Positions 41,500-50,396 of a stretch of DNA of 64,000 nt are shown in pieces (the stretch's first letter is position 1; each line of letters starts with the position of its first letter). The stretch is from assembly GCA_034411995.1 (NCBI GenBank), contig DAOUME010000026.1, positions 124,001 through 188,000 on the forward strand, in the 5' to 3' direction. The notes under the pieces were generated by a model, which was not told the DNA's origin, did not search any database, and saw only the letters and a list, made by a program, of their open reading frames with translations. Made by a program: the position numbers and the translations under genes. Origin of the DNA: JAUVXJ01 sp034411995 (GTDB taxonomy: Bacteria; Chloroflexota; Anaerolineae; UBA7937; B3-Chlor).

Positions 41500-44370
41500 A
41501 TGCCGCAGGACAAGATCGTCGTTCACGGAGCGAGAGAACACAACCTGAAGAACATCGACGTGGAGATCCCACGCGACAAGTTTGTGGTCATCACCGGCAT
41601 ATCCGGCTCCGGCAAGTCCAGCCTGGCCTTCGACACCATCTACGCTGAAGGGCAGCGCCGCTACGTGGAATCTCTCTCCGCCTATGCGCGCCAGTTCCTG
41701 GGTCAGATGGAGAAGCCCAGCGTGGACCAGATCGAGGGCCTCTCTCCCGCAGTGAGCATAGACCAGCGGGGGGTCAGCCATAACCCCAGGAGCACCGTGG
41801 GCACGGCCACGGAGATCTACGACTATCTGCGTCTCCTCTTCGCTCGCATCGGCATTCCCCATTGTCCCCAGTGTGGAAGAGTGATTTCCCAGCAGTCCGC
41901 AGAGCAGATCGTGGACTCCATTCTGGGATTCCCTCCGGGGACCCGTATCGTCCTCCTGGCCCCCGTGGTCAAGGACCGCAAAGGGCACCATCAGCGGATC
42001 TTCGAAGACGTGCGCAAGGCGGGCTATGTGAGGGTAAGGGTAGACGGCTCCCTGCGGGACGTAGAGGAAGAGATCGAGCTGGAGCGGTACAAGAAGCACA
42101 ACATCGAGGTGGTCGTCGACCGCCTTGTCCTTCCGGAAGAGAAGGAAGAGCTGGAGTCCTTTCGGTCGCGCCTGACCGACTCCGTAGAGACCGCGCTGCC
42201 ACTGGGCGACGGCCTGGTCATCGTCAGCGACGTCTCTAGCGAGCCTCCTCAAGACCTGCTCTTCTCTGAGCAGTTCTCCTGCGCCCACTGTGGGATCAGT
42301 CTGGGAGAGATCGAGCCGCGCACCTTCTCCTTCAACAGCCCCCACGGGGCCTGCCCTACCTGCCAGGGTATCGGCACCAGGATGGAGATCGACCCAGACC
42401 TGGTGATTCCAGACAGGAACTTGTCTCTTCGAGAGGGCGCACTGGACCCCTGGAGTCGCCGTACCACGTCCGAGTCGTACTTCTGGCAACTGGTGAAAGC
42501 TGTGGCGGAGCGCTTCGGCTTTTCCACCGAGGTCTCCGTGGGAGAACTCGCTCCGGAGCACATCGACATCCTGTTGCACGGCAGTGGAGACGAGGAGATC
42601 ACGGTCCGCTACAAGAATCACCAGGGGAGGATACGCCGCTGGGGCACCACTTACGAGGGTGTGATACCCAATCTCGAACGGAGGTATAAAGAAACCAGTT
42701 CCGAGTACAGCAGGAGTGAGATAGAGCGCTACATGAGCACACATCCCTGTCCCTCGTGTGGCGGAAGAAGACTCAAGCCCGAGAGTCTGGCCGTGACCGT
42801 GGCCGGCAAGTCCATTGACCAGGTCACAGCCATGTCTGTGAGCCAGGCACTCCAGTTTTTCCGAGAGGCCCCCGACGCACTTTCCGAGAGAGATCGGGCC
42901 ATAGGTGCGCGCATCTTGAAAGAGATTCGGGAGCGATTGGGTTTTATGGTCAACGTAGGCCTCGACTACCTGACCCTGGACCGCTCAGCGACCACGCTGG
43001 CCGGGGGCGAGGCACAGCGGCTGCGTCTGGCCACGCAGATCGGATCGCAATTGATGGGCGTCCTCTACATCTTGGACGAGCCCAGTATCGGCCTCCATCA
43101 GAGGGACAACAACCGTCTCATCGATACTCTGATGCAGATGCGAGACCTGGGCAACACCCTGCTGGTGGTCGAGCACGACGAGGAAACGATGCGTCGTGCA
43201 GACTACATCATTGACCTTGGTCCAGGAGCAGGAGACCATGGAGGGTACGTCGTAGCTGCTGGTACGATCGAGGACATCATCGCGGCACCAGACTCCGTCA
43301 CCGGTCAGTACCTGTCGGGCCAGCGGAGCATACCGGTGCCACGAACCCGCCGGCCTGGCAACGGACAAGAGCTGGTGATCAACAAGGCGGCTGAGCACAA
43401 CCTGAAAGAGATAGACGTCACCCTTCCCCTCGGCAGGTTCATCTGCATCACCGGTGTCTCCGGCTCCGGCAAGAGCACCCTGCTCGTGGACGTGCTGTAC
43501 CGAAGACTGGCGCAGAGCCTGCACCGCGCCAAAGCTAAGCCCGGCCGGCACGAAGCTGTGCTCGGCATCGAACATCTGGACAAAGTGATCAACATCGACC
43601 AGTCGCCCATCGGCCGGACCCCGCGCTCCAATCCCGGAACCTACACCAACGTGTTCACCTACATCAGGGAGCTCTTCGCCAGCCTGCCCGAGGCCAAGCT
43701 GAGAGGGTACAAGCCGGGCCGCTTCTCCTTCAACGTCAAAGGGGGTCGGTGCGAGGCCTGCCAGGGAGACGGCATCATCAAGATCGAGATGCACTTCTTG
43801 CCCGACATTTACGTGCCCTGCGAGGTCTGCAAGGGCAAGCGCTTCAACCGCGAGACCCTTCAGGTGCGCTACAAAGGCAAGAACATCGCCGAAGTCCTGG
43901 ACATGACGGTCGAGGAAGGGATGGCTTTCTTCGACAAGATCCCCCGCATCAAGAGAAAGCTCCAGACCTTGTGGGACGTAGGCCTGGGCTACCTCAAGTT
44001 GGGTCAGTCGTCCACCACGCTCTCGGGTGGTGAAGCCCAGCGGATCAAGCTGGCCCGGGAGCTCTCGCGGAGGGCCACCGGCAAGACCCTCTACATCCTC
44101 GACGAGCCCACGACCGGGCTGCACTTCGAGGATATCAGGCGCTTGCTGGACGTGTTGAACAGGCTCGTGGCCGCCGGCAACACGGTCATCGTCATCGAGC
44201 ACAACCTGGACGTCATCAAGTGCGCCGACTGGATCATCGATCTGGGGCCTGAAGGAGGTGAAGAAGGGGGCCAGGTCATCGCGGAGGGCACACCAGAGCA
44301 GATCGCCAGGATGGACCATTCGTACACCGGACAGTTTCTGAAGCGAGTTCTCGCAGGTCGAAGGAGTTGA
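41500..44370 (+). CDS. uvrA: UvrABC system protein A
   Basis: About 956 residues from the ATG at 41500; a TTG at 41461 overlapping the uvrB stop is possible but lacks a ribosome site. It is a twin ABC ATPase that scans DNA for damage. I-T-G-I-S-G-S-G-K-S-S and I-T-G-V-S-G-S-G-K-S-T are the two Walker A motifs. Zinc modules contain C-P-Q-C, C-A-H-C/C-P-T-C, C-P-S-C and C-E-A-C/C-E-V-C. L-A-G-G-E-A-Q-R and L-S-G-G-E-A-Q-R are the signatures. Transcribed with uvrB under the SOS box. Confidence 0.98.
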   Translation: MPQDKIVVHGAREHNLKNIDVEIPRDKFVVITGISGSGKSSLAFDTIYAEGQRRYVESLSAYARQFLGQMEKPSVDQIEGLSPAVSIDQRGVSHNPRSTVGTATEIYDYLRLLFARIGIPHCPQCGRVISQQSAEQIVDSILGFPPGTRIVLLAPVVKDRKGHHQRIFEDVRKAGYVRVRVDGSLRDVEEEIELERYKKHNIEVVVDRLVLPEEKEELESFRSRLTDSVETALPLGDGLVIVSDVSSEPPQDLLFSEQFSCAHCGISLGEIEPRTFSFNSPHGACPTCQGIGTRMEIDPDLVIPDRNLSLREGALDPWSRRTTSESYFWQLVKAVAERFGFSTEVSVGELAPEHIDILLHGSGDEEITVRYKNHQGRIRRWGTTYEGVIPNLERRYKETSSEYSRSEIERYMSTHPCPSCGGRRLKPESLAVTVAGKSIDQVTAMSVSQALQFFREAPDALSERDRAIGARILKEIRERLGFMVNVGLDYLTLDRSATTLAGGEAQRLRLATQIGSQLMGVLYILDEPSIGLHQRDNNRLIDTLMQMRDLGNTLLVVEHDEETMRRADYIIDLGPGAGDHGGYVVAAGTIEDIIAAPDSVTGQYLSGQRSIPVPRTRRPGNGQELVINKAAEHNLKEIDVTLPLGRFICITGVSGSGKSTLLVDVLYRRLAQSLHRAKAKPGRHEAVLGIEHLDKVINIDQSPIGRTPRSNPGTYTNVFTYIRELFASLPEAKLRGYKPGRFSFNVKGGRCEACQGDGIIKIEMHFLPDIYVPCEVCKGKRFNRETLQVRYKGKNIAEVLDMTVEEGMAFFDKIPRIKRKLQTLWDVGLGYLKLGQSSTTLSGGEAQRIKLARELSRRATGKTLYILDEPTTGLHFEDIRRLLDVLNRLVAAGNTVIVIEHNLDVIKCADWIIDLGPEGGEEGGQVIAEGTPEQIARMDHSYTGQFLKRVLAGRRS

Positions 44371-45374
44371 TGAGTCAAAGACGAGGGCCTGGCCAGATGG
44401 AGAACTGGGGCGATGTGCTCAGAGGCGACCCCACCGGTTGGCTGCTGGAGGAGAGCAACCCCTCAGTGCGGTATTTGACGCTGGTCAGGCTCTTCCGTCA
44501 GCCTCTCGACGATCTCGCCGTAGTCACTGCCGGTCAGGCCATCGCTGAGTCCGAGCCGGTGCAAAGGATACTAAACGCCCAGCGTCCACAAGGATACTGG
44601 GGGCCGGACAAGAGGCCGTACCACGGCGTGAGCAAGCACCTGATCACGCTGGAGCACCTGGGCTACCGGGGAGACGATGAGCGGGTCGGCAAGGCCATAG
44701 AGTACCTCTTCGAGCACGCTCAGATGGACGATGGGGCTTTCACCGCCAGCGAGCTCGAGGGTGGAAGGAGGGGGGTCATCCCCTGCTTCACGGCCAACGC
44801 CCTGCACTTCCTGCACTGGTTCGGGTACGGAGAGGACGATCGCACCACCAGGGCGCTGGAGTACCTGCTGCGGACCCAGCAAGATGACGGCGGCTGGCTG
44901 TGCTTCGAGCGGGTGAAGAAGACCCACGCCTGCTTCTGGGCTACGGCCAAGGTCCTGAGAGCCCTGGAGGACTTGCCAGCCGGTCTTCAGAGCGCCCCGG
45001 TGGTGGAGGCCGCTCGGCGGGCCGCCAACCTCTTTCTGGAGCACGGGCTGTACCGGCATCACAGCGAGTTCGGCCGGATCAGTACCCGCTGGTTCGAGTT
45101 CACGCGTCCCCTCTTCGCCAGCACCGACGTGCTGGAGGTCATGGGGCTCGTGGCGCCCTTCGTCGCGCCCGACGACGAGCGGATGGACGAGGGGTTCGAC
45201 CTGGTTCTGGAGAAACACGATCAGCAAGGCCGCTGGCCCGCCGAGAGACAGGTCCCGGTGAAGAAGACCTTTCCCATCGGCTTCGACCCCGTAGGGCAGC
45301 CCAGCAAGTGGGTCACGCTCGGCGCTCTCACCATGCTGGAACGGCTGTACTCACCAGCAGACCAGCGGTCGTGA
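44370..45374 (+). CDS. Alpha/alpha-toroid (prenyltransferase/squalene-cyclase repeat) protein
   Basis: A 334-residue protein starting at an ATG that shares its first base with the uvrA stop and follows AAGGAG. Repeats of the form L-L-x-x-Q-x-x-D-G-G-W/G-Y-W (for example Q-R-P-Q-G-Y-W-G and T-Q-Q-D-D-G-G-W-L-C) mark the alpha-toroid fold of terpene cyclases. The catalytic D-x-D-D-x-x of cyclases is not seen, so an enzyme of that kind is unlikely; the role is unknown. It is translationally coupled to uvrA, possibly only by operon drift. Confidence 0.75.
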   Translation: MSQRRGPGQMENWGDVLRGDPTGWLLEESNPSVRYLTLVRLFRQPLDDLAVVTAGQAIAESEPVQRILNAQRPQGYWGPDKRPYHGVSKHLITLEHLGYRGDDERVGKAIEYLFEHAQMDDGAFTASELEGGRRGVIPCFTANALHFLHWFGYGEDDRTTRALEYLLRTQQDDGGWLCFERVKKTHACFWATAKVLRALEDLPAGLQSAPVVEAARRAANLFLEHGLYRHHSEFGRISTRWFEFTRPLFASTDVLEVMGLVAPFVAPDDERMDEGFDLVLEKHDQQGRWPAERQVPVKKTFPIGFDPVGQPSKWVTLGALTMLERLYSPADQRS

Positions 45375-45381
45375 ATGGAAC

Positions 45382-45942
45382 GTGAGATCTACGCCACTCG
45401 TCGAGGAGCACATCCCCAGGCTCGTGGAGATCAGAGCGGACTACCTCTCCAACAGGTGCGCTCGCGTGTCCAGGAGAGGAGAGAGCCCAGAGGTGGCCTT
45501 CGCCCTGCGGGTCGAACACCTTCTCACCCCCTTCCGCAGTCAGGGCCTGAGCATCATCCGACGGAAAGACCAGGAAGAGGTCAGGGGTCGAATGGGTGCA
45601 GGATCCCTGCAACTGGTGGTCGAAGCCCGTGAACGACTCGTCGCCCTCCTCGACGCAGAGATAGAATCGTGGCGCAGGGTGCTCAGGGTCTGGAACCTCC
45701 TGGTGGATCAGGAGTATCGCCGCCAGGGCATCGGCACAGAGCTGATGCAGCGGGCGGAGCAATTCGGTATCGAGCGCCGCTGCCGGGCCCTCTCCGTCGA
45801 GACCCAGGCCACCAACTGGCCGGCCCTCGCTTTCTACATCAAGATGGGCTTCAGGATCTGTGGTGTGGACGATCACTACTACACCAATCGCGACCTGGAG
45901 CGCAAAGAGGTGGCCCTGTTCTTGTATCGAGAGCTACCGTGA
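45382..45942 (+). CDS. GNAT-family N-acetyltransferase
   Basis: A 186-residue acetyltransferase. The acetyl-CoA pyrophosphate loop is R-R-Q-G-I-G-T near residue 115, within the strand L-L-V-D-Q-E-Y. It continues with A-L-A-F-Y-I-K-M-G-F-R near 149-159. The start is GTG. The substrate is unknown. Its stop overlaps the miaB GTG by 4 bp. Confidence 0.87.
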   Translation: MRSTPLVEEHIPRLVEIRADYLSNRCARVSRRGESPEVAFALRVEHLLTPFRSQGLSIIRRKDQEEVRGRMGAGSLQLVVEARERLVALLDAEIESWRRVLRVWNLLVDQEYRRQGIGTELMQRAEQFGIERRCRALSVETQATNWPALAFYIKMGFRICGVDDHYYTNRDLERKEVALFLYRELP

Positions 45943-47216
45943 AGTACCACATCTGGACCATTGGCTGCCAGATGAACCAAGCCGACTCCCGGAGAGTTGC
46001 AGAAGAACTCGACTCTCTGGGCTGGACCTCCACGCCCCGGCCGTCGGAGGCCGACCTGGTGTTCCTCAACACCTGCGTGGTGCGTCAGAGCGCCGAAGAC
46101 AAGGCGATCGGTCGCCTCGGCTCCCTCAAGCCGCTCAAACGCCAAAACCCGCAAGCGGCCCTGGTGGTCATGGGTTGCCTGGTCGGCGAGGATACAGTGG
46201 CCCTCGAGCGTCGCTTCCCCTTCGTCGATCTGTTCCTGCCGCCCTCTGACGTGGAAGGTCTCATCGGTTATGCCCGAGAGAGATGGGGTACCGGGCAACC
46301 CCGCGGCGTAGAGGTTGCCCGGGACGTGCCCGTATGCTGTTACGTTCCGGTCATGGAGGGCTGCAACAACCACTGCACGTATTGTATAGTTCGTCTGCGA
46401 CGCGGACGAGAGCGTAGCCGCCCCGTGGAAAAGGTCGTAGAGGAGGTGCGCTCCTTGGTTCAGCGCGGAGCACGGGAGGTGACTCTACTAGGCCAGAACG
46501 TGGATGCCTACGGTCACGATCTTCCCGACCAACCTGACCTTGCCGACCTCCTGAGCGCCGTCCACCAGATCGATGGCCTGTGGCGTATCAGATTTCTCAC
46601 CTCTCATCCCAGGGACATGAGCGACAGGATCATCGACGCCGTGGCCGAGCTGGAGAAAGCCTGTGAGCACATCGAGTTGCCGGTGCAGGCTGGCCATGAC
46701 CTCACTCTCCAGCGTATGGCACGTGGGTACACCGTCGATCAGTACCAGAGCCTGCTCAAGCACATCCGGGAGCGCGTACCCAACGTATCCGTGGCCACCG
46801 ACGTCATCGTCGGGTTCCCGGGGGAGACCGAGGTGCATTTCCAGGCCACCTGCCAGCTACTGGCCGAGCAACGCTTCGACGTGGTCCACGTCGCTGCCTA
46901 CTCCCCGCGGCCCGGCACGCCAGCCGCACGTCTCGAGGACGACGTCCCACCGCCCGAGAAGGAGCGCCGCCGTCGCGTGCTAGAGGAACTACAACAGGAG
47001 ATCTCCAGCGAGATCAACGGTCACCTGCTGGGGTCGACCGTCGAAGTCCTCGTCGAGGGAAAGCAGACGGGGAAGTGGAAGGGGCGGACCCGCGGGAACA
47101 AGCTGGTATTCTTCGAAGACGAGGCAGACTGGCGTGGCAGGCTGGTGCACGTGGAGATCACCTGGGCAGGGCCCTGGTCCATGCAGGGAGTGGTCAGAAC
47201 TCCTCACCCAGGCTGA
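45939..47216 (+). CDS. miaB: tRNA-2-methylthio-N6-isopentenyladenosine synthase (MiaB-like)
   Basis: A 425-residue radical-SAM methylthiotransferase from GTG 45939. The UPF0004 domain has T-I-G-C-Q-M-N-Q, L-N-T-C-V-V and M-G-C-L-V-G supplying the first cluster. The radical SAM site is G-C-N-N-H-C-T-Y-C. The C-terminal TRAM domain spans the last ~65 residues. It methylthiolates adenosine-37 of certain tRNAs; a MtaB-like specificity is less likely given the motifs. It overlaps the convergent C45-like gene by 23 bp. Confidence 0.93.
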   Translation: MKYHIWTIGCQMNQADSRRVAEELDSLGWTSTPRPSEADLVFLNTCVVRQSAEDKAIGRLGSLKPLKRQNPQAALVVMGCLVGEDTVALERRFPFVDLFLPPSDVEGLIGYARERWGTGQPRGVEVARDVPVCCYVPVMEGCNNHCTYCIVRLRRGRERSRPVEKVVEEVRSLVQRGAREVTLLGQNVDAYGHDLPDQPDLADLLSAVHQIDGLWRIRFLTSHPRDMSDRIIDAVAELEKACEHIELPVQAGHDLTLQRMARGYTVDQYQSLLKHIRERVPNVSVATDVIVGFPGETEVHFQATCQLLAEQRFDVVHVAAYSPRPGTPAARLEDDVPPPEKERRRRVLEELQQEISSEINGHLLGSTVEVLVEGKQTGKWKGRTRGNKLVFFEDEADWRGRLVHVEITWAGPWSMQGVVRTPHPG

Positions 47217-48507
47217 TCATGGGACCCGGGTTCTCGCCGGACCCGGTTACGAACCTGACCTCCAGATCGCTCACCACGAGCACGACTCCACGGACGACGG
47301 AGCCCTCCACGGCGTACTCGCCCTCTCCTGGGCCAACCGGCAATCGTTGGATCAGCCTCACGGCTCCTGCGCCGTCAAGGCGCCCGTACTGCGCCTCCAA
47401 CTCCGTGAGCAGCGCCTCTAGATGCTCCCAGCTCCCCTCTTCACGCCACCACGACAGGGCACGCTGCGTCTCGGATAGATCGGCATCCAGGTAGTGCTGG
47501 GTTCGCGCCACGAAGTCGCCCTCGGACTCAAAGATGGCGTAGAGATGCGTCGACAACTCCACGACTTGAGCATCCGGTCGCTTGCCGTCGCCGACCAGCA
47601 CGTTGTACCCTGCGGTGCGGTGCGCACTGGCCAGGATCCCCAACGCTCCCGGTATGTCCCTAGCATATTGCAGTACATCGCGCAGCACAAAGGGTAGGGG
47701 CAGGCCCTCCAGCGACGAATCCCGTGAGGGGGAGGACAGTGCCGTCACCGAGACTTCCTCTTCATTCAGCCCCACGGTGACACCGACGCTACCTGGTCTG
47801 CCCACGGCGACGAAGCTGTTCCCCTCTTCGGGCTTGTAGACCATGACCACGAGGTCTTCCAGACGCAGCACAGGAGATCCGAATTCGGCGGCTTGCAGCA
47901 GATTTCCGTCCCTGGTCACTGCACCGAAGACGGCGAAGGCCGCACCGACACTGGCGTCCTGGGCAGCACCCGACGAAGCGCTCCCCGCCTGCACGTCCTC
48001 GCTCAGGGCCCCGGTTGCCGGCCCAAAACGCGGCGCGAATCGAGGAGACAGCGACAGTGCCAGGTCCTGAAGGGCCAAGTCAGACCACTGCTGCGTGATC
48101 AAGTCGTCGTACGTGTTCAGCAGTAGAACCTGAGAATACGCCACCCCGGCGCCATCGGCGATGCCCGCCAATTCCGCCCTGTACTCCGAGGAGAGCCTGG
48201 CGTCCACCCGCCGAGCGTAGCGCAGCAACAGAAGATATGAGATGTGATCCTCCTCGATCAGGCTGCCCAGCAGGCGATCGCGGATCCTCTCTCTGATCTC
48301 CTCGCGAAGCAAGACCCCGTGCTGATAACCGATCTCGTACGGACTGCCCTCCAGATGGAGGATCCGAAGGCCAGTTTCTGTCTCCACCCGGCCGGAGGCC
48401 AACACAGCGATTGCATCGGCAGGGGTCCGGCTCGCAGGAGAAAACCACGATACAAAAGCGGCCAATAGAAGAAGCGAAGGGATCAGCAGCCTGCGTCGAG
48501 GATTCAC
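47194..48507 (-). CDS. C45 peptidase / acyltransferase-like Ntn-fold protein lacking catalytic Cys
   Basis: A 437-residue secreted protein with a signal anchor near residues 7-25. E-G-S-P-Y-E-I-G-Y-Q-H-G near 53-64, the L-N-T-Y-D-D-L loop near 130 and V-V-M-V-Y-K-P-E-E-G-N-S-F-V match the C45/phospholipase-B-like family. The position of the nucleophile Cys (family: G-C-T-x-F-A) reads G-A-A-F-A at 188-192. The family's G-R-N-L-D is replaced by A-A-E-F-G at 206-210. No cysteine occurs anywhere in the protein. It is likely a pseudoenzyme or uses another mechanism. Confidence 0.8.
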   Translation of the reverse strand: MNPRRRLLIPSLLLLAAFVSWFSPASRTPADAIAVLASGRVETETGLRILHLEGSPYEIGYQHGVLLREEIRERIRDRLLGSLIEEDHISYLLLLRYARRVDARLSSEYRAELAGIADGAGVAYSQVLLLNTYDDLITQQWSDLALQDLALSLSPRFAPRFGPATGALSEDVQAGSASSGAAQDASVGAAFAVFGAVTRDGNLLQAAEFGSPVLRLEDLVVMVYKPEEGNSFVAVGRPGSVGVTVGLNEEEVSVTALSSPSRDSSLEGLPLPFVLRDVLQYARDIPGALGILASAHRTAGYNVLVGDGKRPDAQVVELSTHLYAIFESEGDFVARTQHYLDADLSETQRALSWWREEGSWEHLEALLTELEAQYGRLDGAGAVRLIQRLPVGPGEGEYAVEGSVVRGVVLVVSDLEVRFVTGSGENPGPMISLGEEF

Positions 48508-48513
48508 AACTTA

Positions 48514-50160
48514 TCAGGAGGGACCAGTGTTCTTGACGGGCAACCGCACGGTGAACGTGGTGCCCTTGCCCAATTCAGTCTCCACCTCGATGGTGCCACC
48601 GTGGCCCTTGACGATGCCGTAGGAGACGGATAGCCCCAGGCCGGAGCCTGCCATCTCTCCTCCTCCCAGTGGCCCCTTGGTGGTCACAAAAGGCTGGAAA
48701 AGCTTGTCCAGAATGTGATCGGGTATCCCCGAGCCGGTATCGGCAAAGGACACCAGTATGTCGTGGCCGTCCTGCTTGAGCTCTACGGTCAGCGTGCCTC
48801 CGTCCGGCAACATGGCATCCCGGGCGTTGGTCACCAGGTTCAGGCAGACTTGAGAGAGCTGTCCTGAATCGCAAACGATAGGGGGAACCGGCGAGAACTT
48901 GCGCACCAGCACTATGTTCGACTTCTGCAAGTCCCTCTCCACCAGCTCCAGCGGGGTTTCCACGGCCTCCGTCACGTCTGCTAACTCCATCATCGGCTCT
49001 CGTCTCCTGGCGAAAGTCAGGAGGTTGGATGTGATCCTCTTGGCTCTGTCCACGGTCTGAATCACTACCTGGAGCGCCTTCTTGATCTCATCCACATCGT
49101 CCGAGACCAGGCCAAGTTCCGTATGTCCCGAGATAGCAGCCAGCAGGTTGTTGAACTCGTGAGCGACCCCAGCGGCCAAAGTTCCCACGGCGGCCAGCTT
49201 CGACGACTCGATCAACTCCTGCTGAGAACGCTCCAGATCCTGCATCTTCTTCCTCAGCTCCTCGTACAGGGTGGCGTTCTCTATGCTGATGGCGGCGTAG
49301 TCTGCCAACGTAGAAAGCAGATACTGATCCTCCCCGGTGAACTCCACATCGGATACCTGGTTGTCCACCGACAGCACCCCGATCACTTCGCCTCTCAACA
49401 GGAGGGGTACGTGCAGCAAAGACTTCACCAGATAGCCCGTCTTGACCTTGAAGTCGCGTCCCGCGCCCTTGCCCCCGCGTCTCTTCGGCTCGCCTGTCCG
49501 AACCACCTGGCCCGCGAGGCTGTCGTCCACCTTGAGTCTGAAACCCTGAGTCTGCTCGCTACCCAGGTTTTTGGCCGCCCTGAGGTAGAGGTCGTTGCTC
49601 TCGCGGTCTACCAGCAGCAGGAAGCCTTCCTCAGCCTTGGTAACGTAGACTCCAGCCTCCACAATGCGACTCAGGAGCTCTTCGATGTCCATCAGGGACA
49701 CGACAGACTTCCCCACGGCCGACAGAATGGTCAGTTGCTCGACCCGCCGCTGCAGAGTCCTGGTCAGCTCGGCCTTCTCTCTGCGCAGCCTGGTCTCGGT
49801 CAGAGTCCGCTCGAGGACCTCGATGACCTGTTCAGTGGTGAAAGGCTTGATGATGTAGTCCCTGACCCCGAGCCGGAAGGCCTCCACGGCGACGCTCTCG
49901 GAGCCATAGGCGGTCATCAGCACGATGGGGATGTCGCTGTCGTCCTCTTGCACCCGCCTGAGGATATCCAGGCCAGACATGTCGGGGAGCTCGAGGTCAA
50001 GCAACAGGAGATCTGGACTTCCAGAGGCTAGCCGTTCCAGCCCTTCTTTGCCCGTGGCCGCCCTGATCGCTCGGTACCCATGGTAGGGCAAGACGTCGTC
50101 CGCCAGGAAGGCCAAGATATCGAGACTATCATCAACGATGAGTACCTTCTCGCCAGCCAT
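48514..50160 (-). CDS. Hybrid response regulator / GAF / histidine kinase
   Basis: A 548-residue cytoplasmic signalling protein from the ATG at 50160; a TTG five codons earlier is weaker. An N-terminal receiver (1-120) has V-D-D and the phospho-acceptor Asp55 in L-L-L-L-D. A coiled linker, a GAF domain (about 155-300), a dimerisation helix with phospho-His in G-V-A-H-E-F-N-N, and a HATPase_c domain (N-L-V-T-N-A-R-D, D-T-G-S-G-I-P) follow. Receiver-first kinases of this layout usually accept phosphate rather than sense alone. A good promoter lies ~50 bp upstream. Confidence 0.92.
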   Translation of the reverse strand: MAGEKVLIVDDSLDILAFLADDVLPYHGYRAIRAATGKEGLERLASGSPDLLLLDLELPDMSGLDILRRVQEDDSDIPIVLMTAYGSESVAVEAFRLGVRDYIIKPFTTEQVIEVLERTLTETRLRREKAELTRTLQRRVEQLTILSAVGKSVVSLMDIEELLSRIVEAGVYVTKAEEGFLLLVDRESNDLYLRAAKNLGSEQTQGFRLKVDDSLAGQVVRTGEPKRRGGKGAGRDFKVKTGYLVKSLLHVPLLLRGEVIGVLSVDNQVSDVEFTGEDQYLLSTLADYAAISIENATLYEELRKKMQDLERSQQELIESSKLAAVGTLAAGVAHEFNNLLAAISGHTELGLVSDDVDEIKKALQVVIQTVDRAKRITSNLLTFARRREPMMELADVTEAVETPLELVERDLQKSNIVLVRKFSPVPPIVCDSGQLSQVCLNLVTNARDAMLPDGGTLTVELKQDGHDILVSFADTGSGIPDHILDKLFQPFVTTKGPLGGGEMAGSGLGLSVSYGIVKGHGGTIEVETELGKGTTFTVRLPVKNTGPS

Positions 50161-50206
50161 CGCGTACCCCAGCAAGCCTGGTTTCTAAGGCGCTGAAAGT
50201 AACCCC

Positions 50207-50235
50207 AGCGTAGCACACTTAGTGGATGTTGTCAA
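50207..50235 (-). promoter_or_regulatory. Sigma-70-type promoter of the hybrid kinase
   Basis: On the minus strand TTGACA (50235-50230), a 17-nt spacer and TACGCT (50212-50207), about 47 bp before the ATG. Confidence 0.6.
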
Positions 50236-50396
50236 GCAAGCAAGGCTGACAACGTCGCGCAGCGCACAACGCCGCTATCTCCTCGAAGACACGATCAGGC
50301 AGTCACGCCGGCGATGAAGAAAGGGCACCACAGGGCGGTCCGCCAGTCAACCATCACTGGCACTCCTGATGTGGAGATCCAGGAGCACCTACGATC

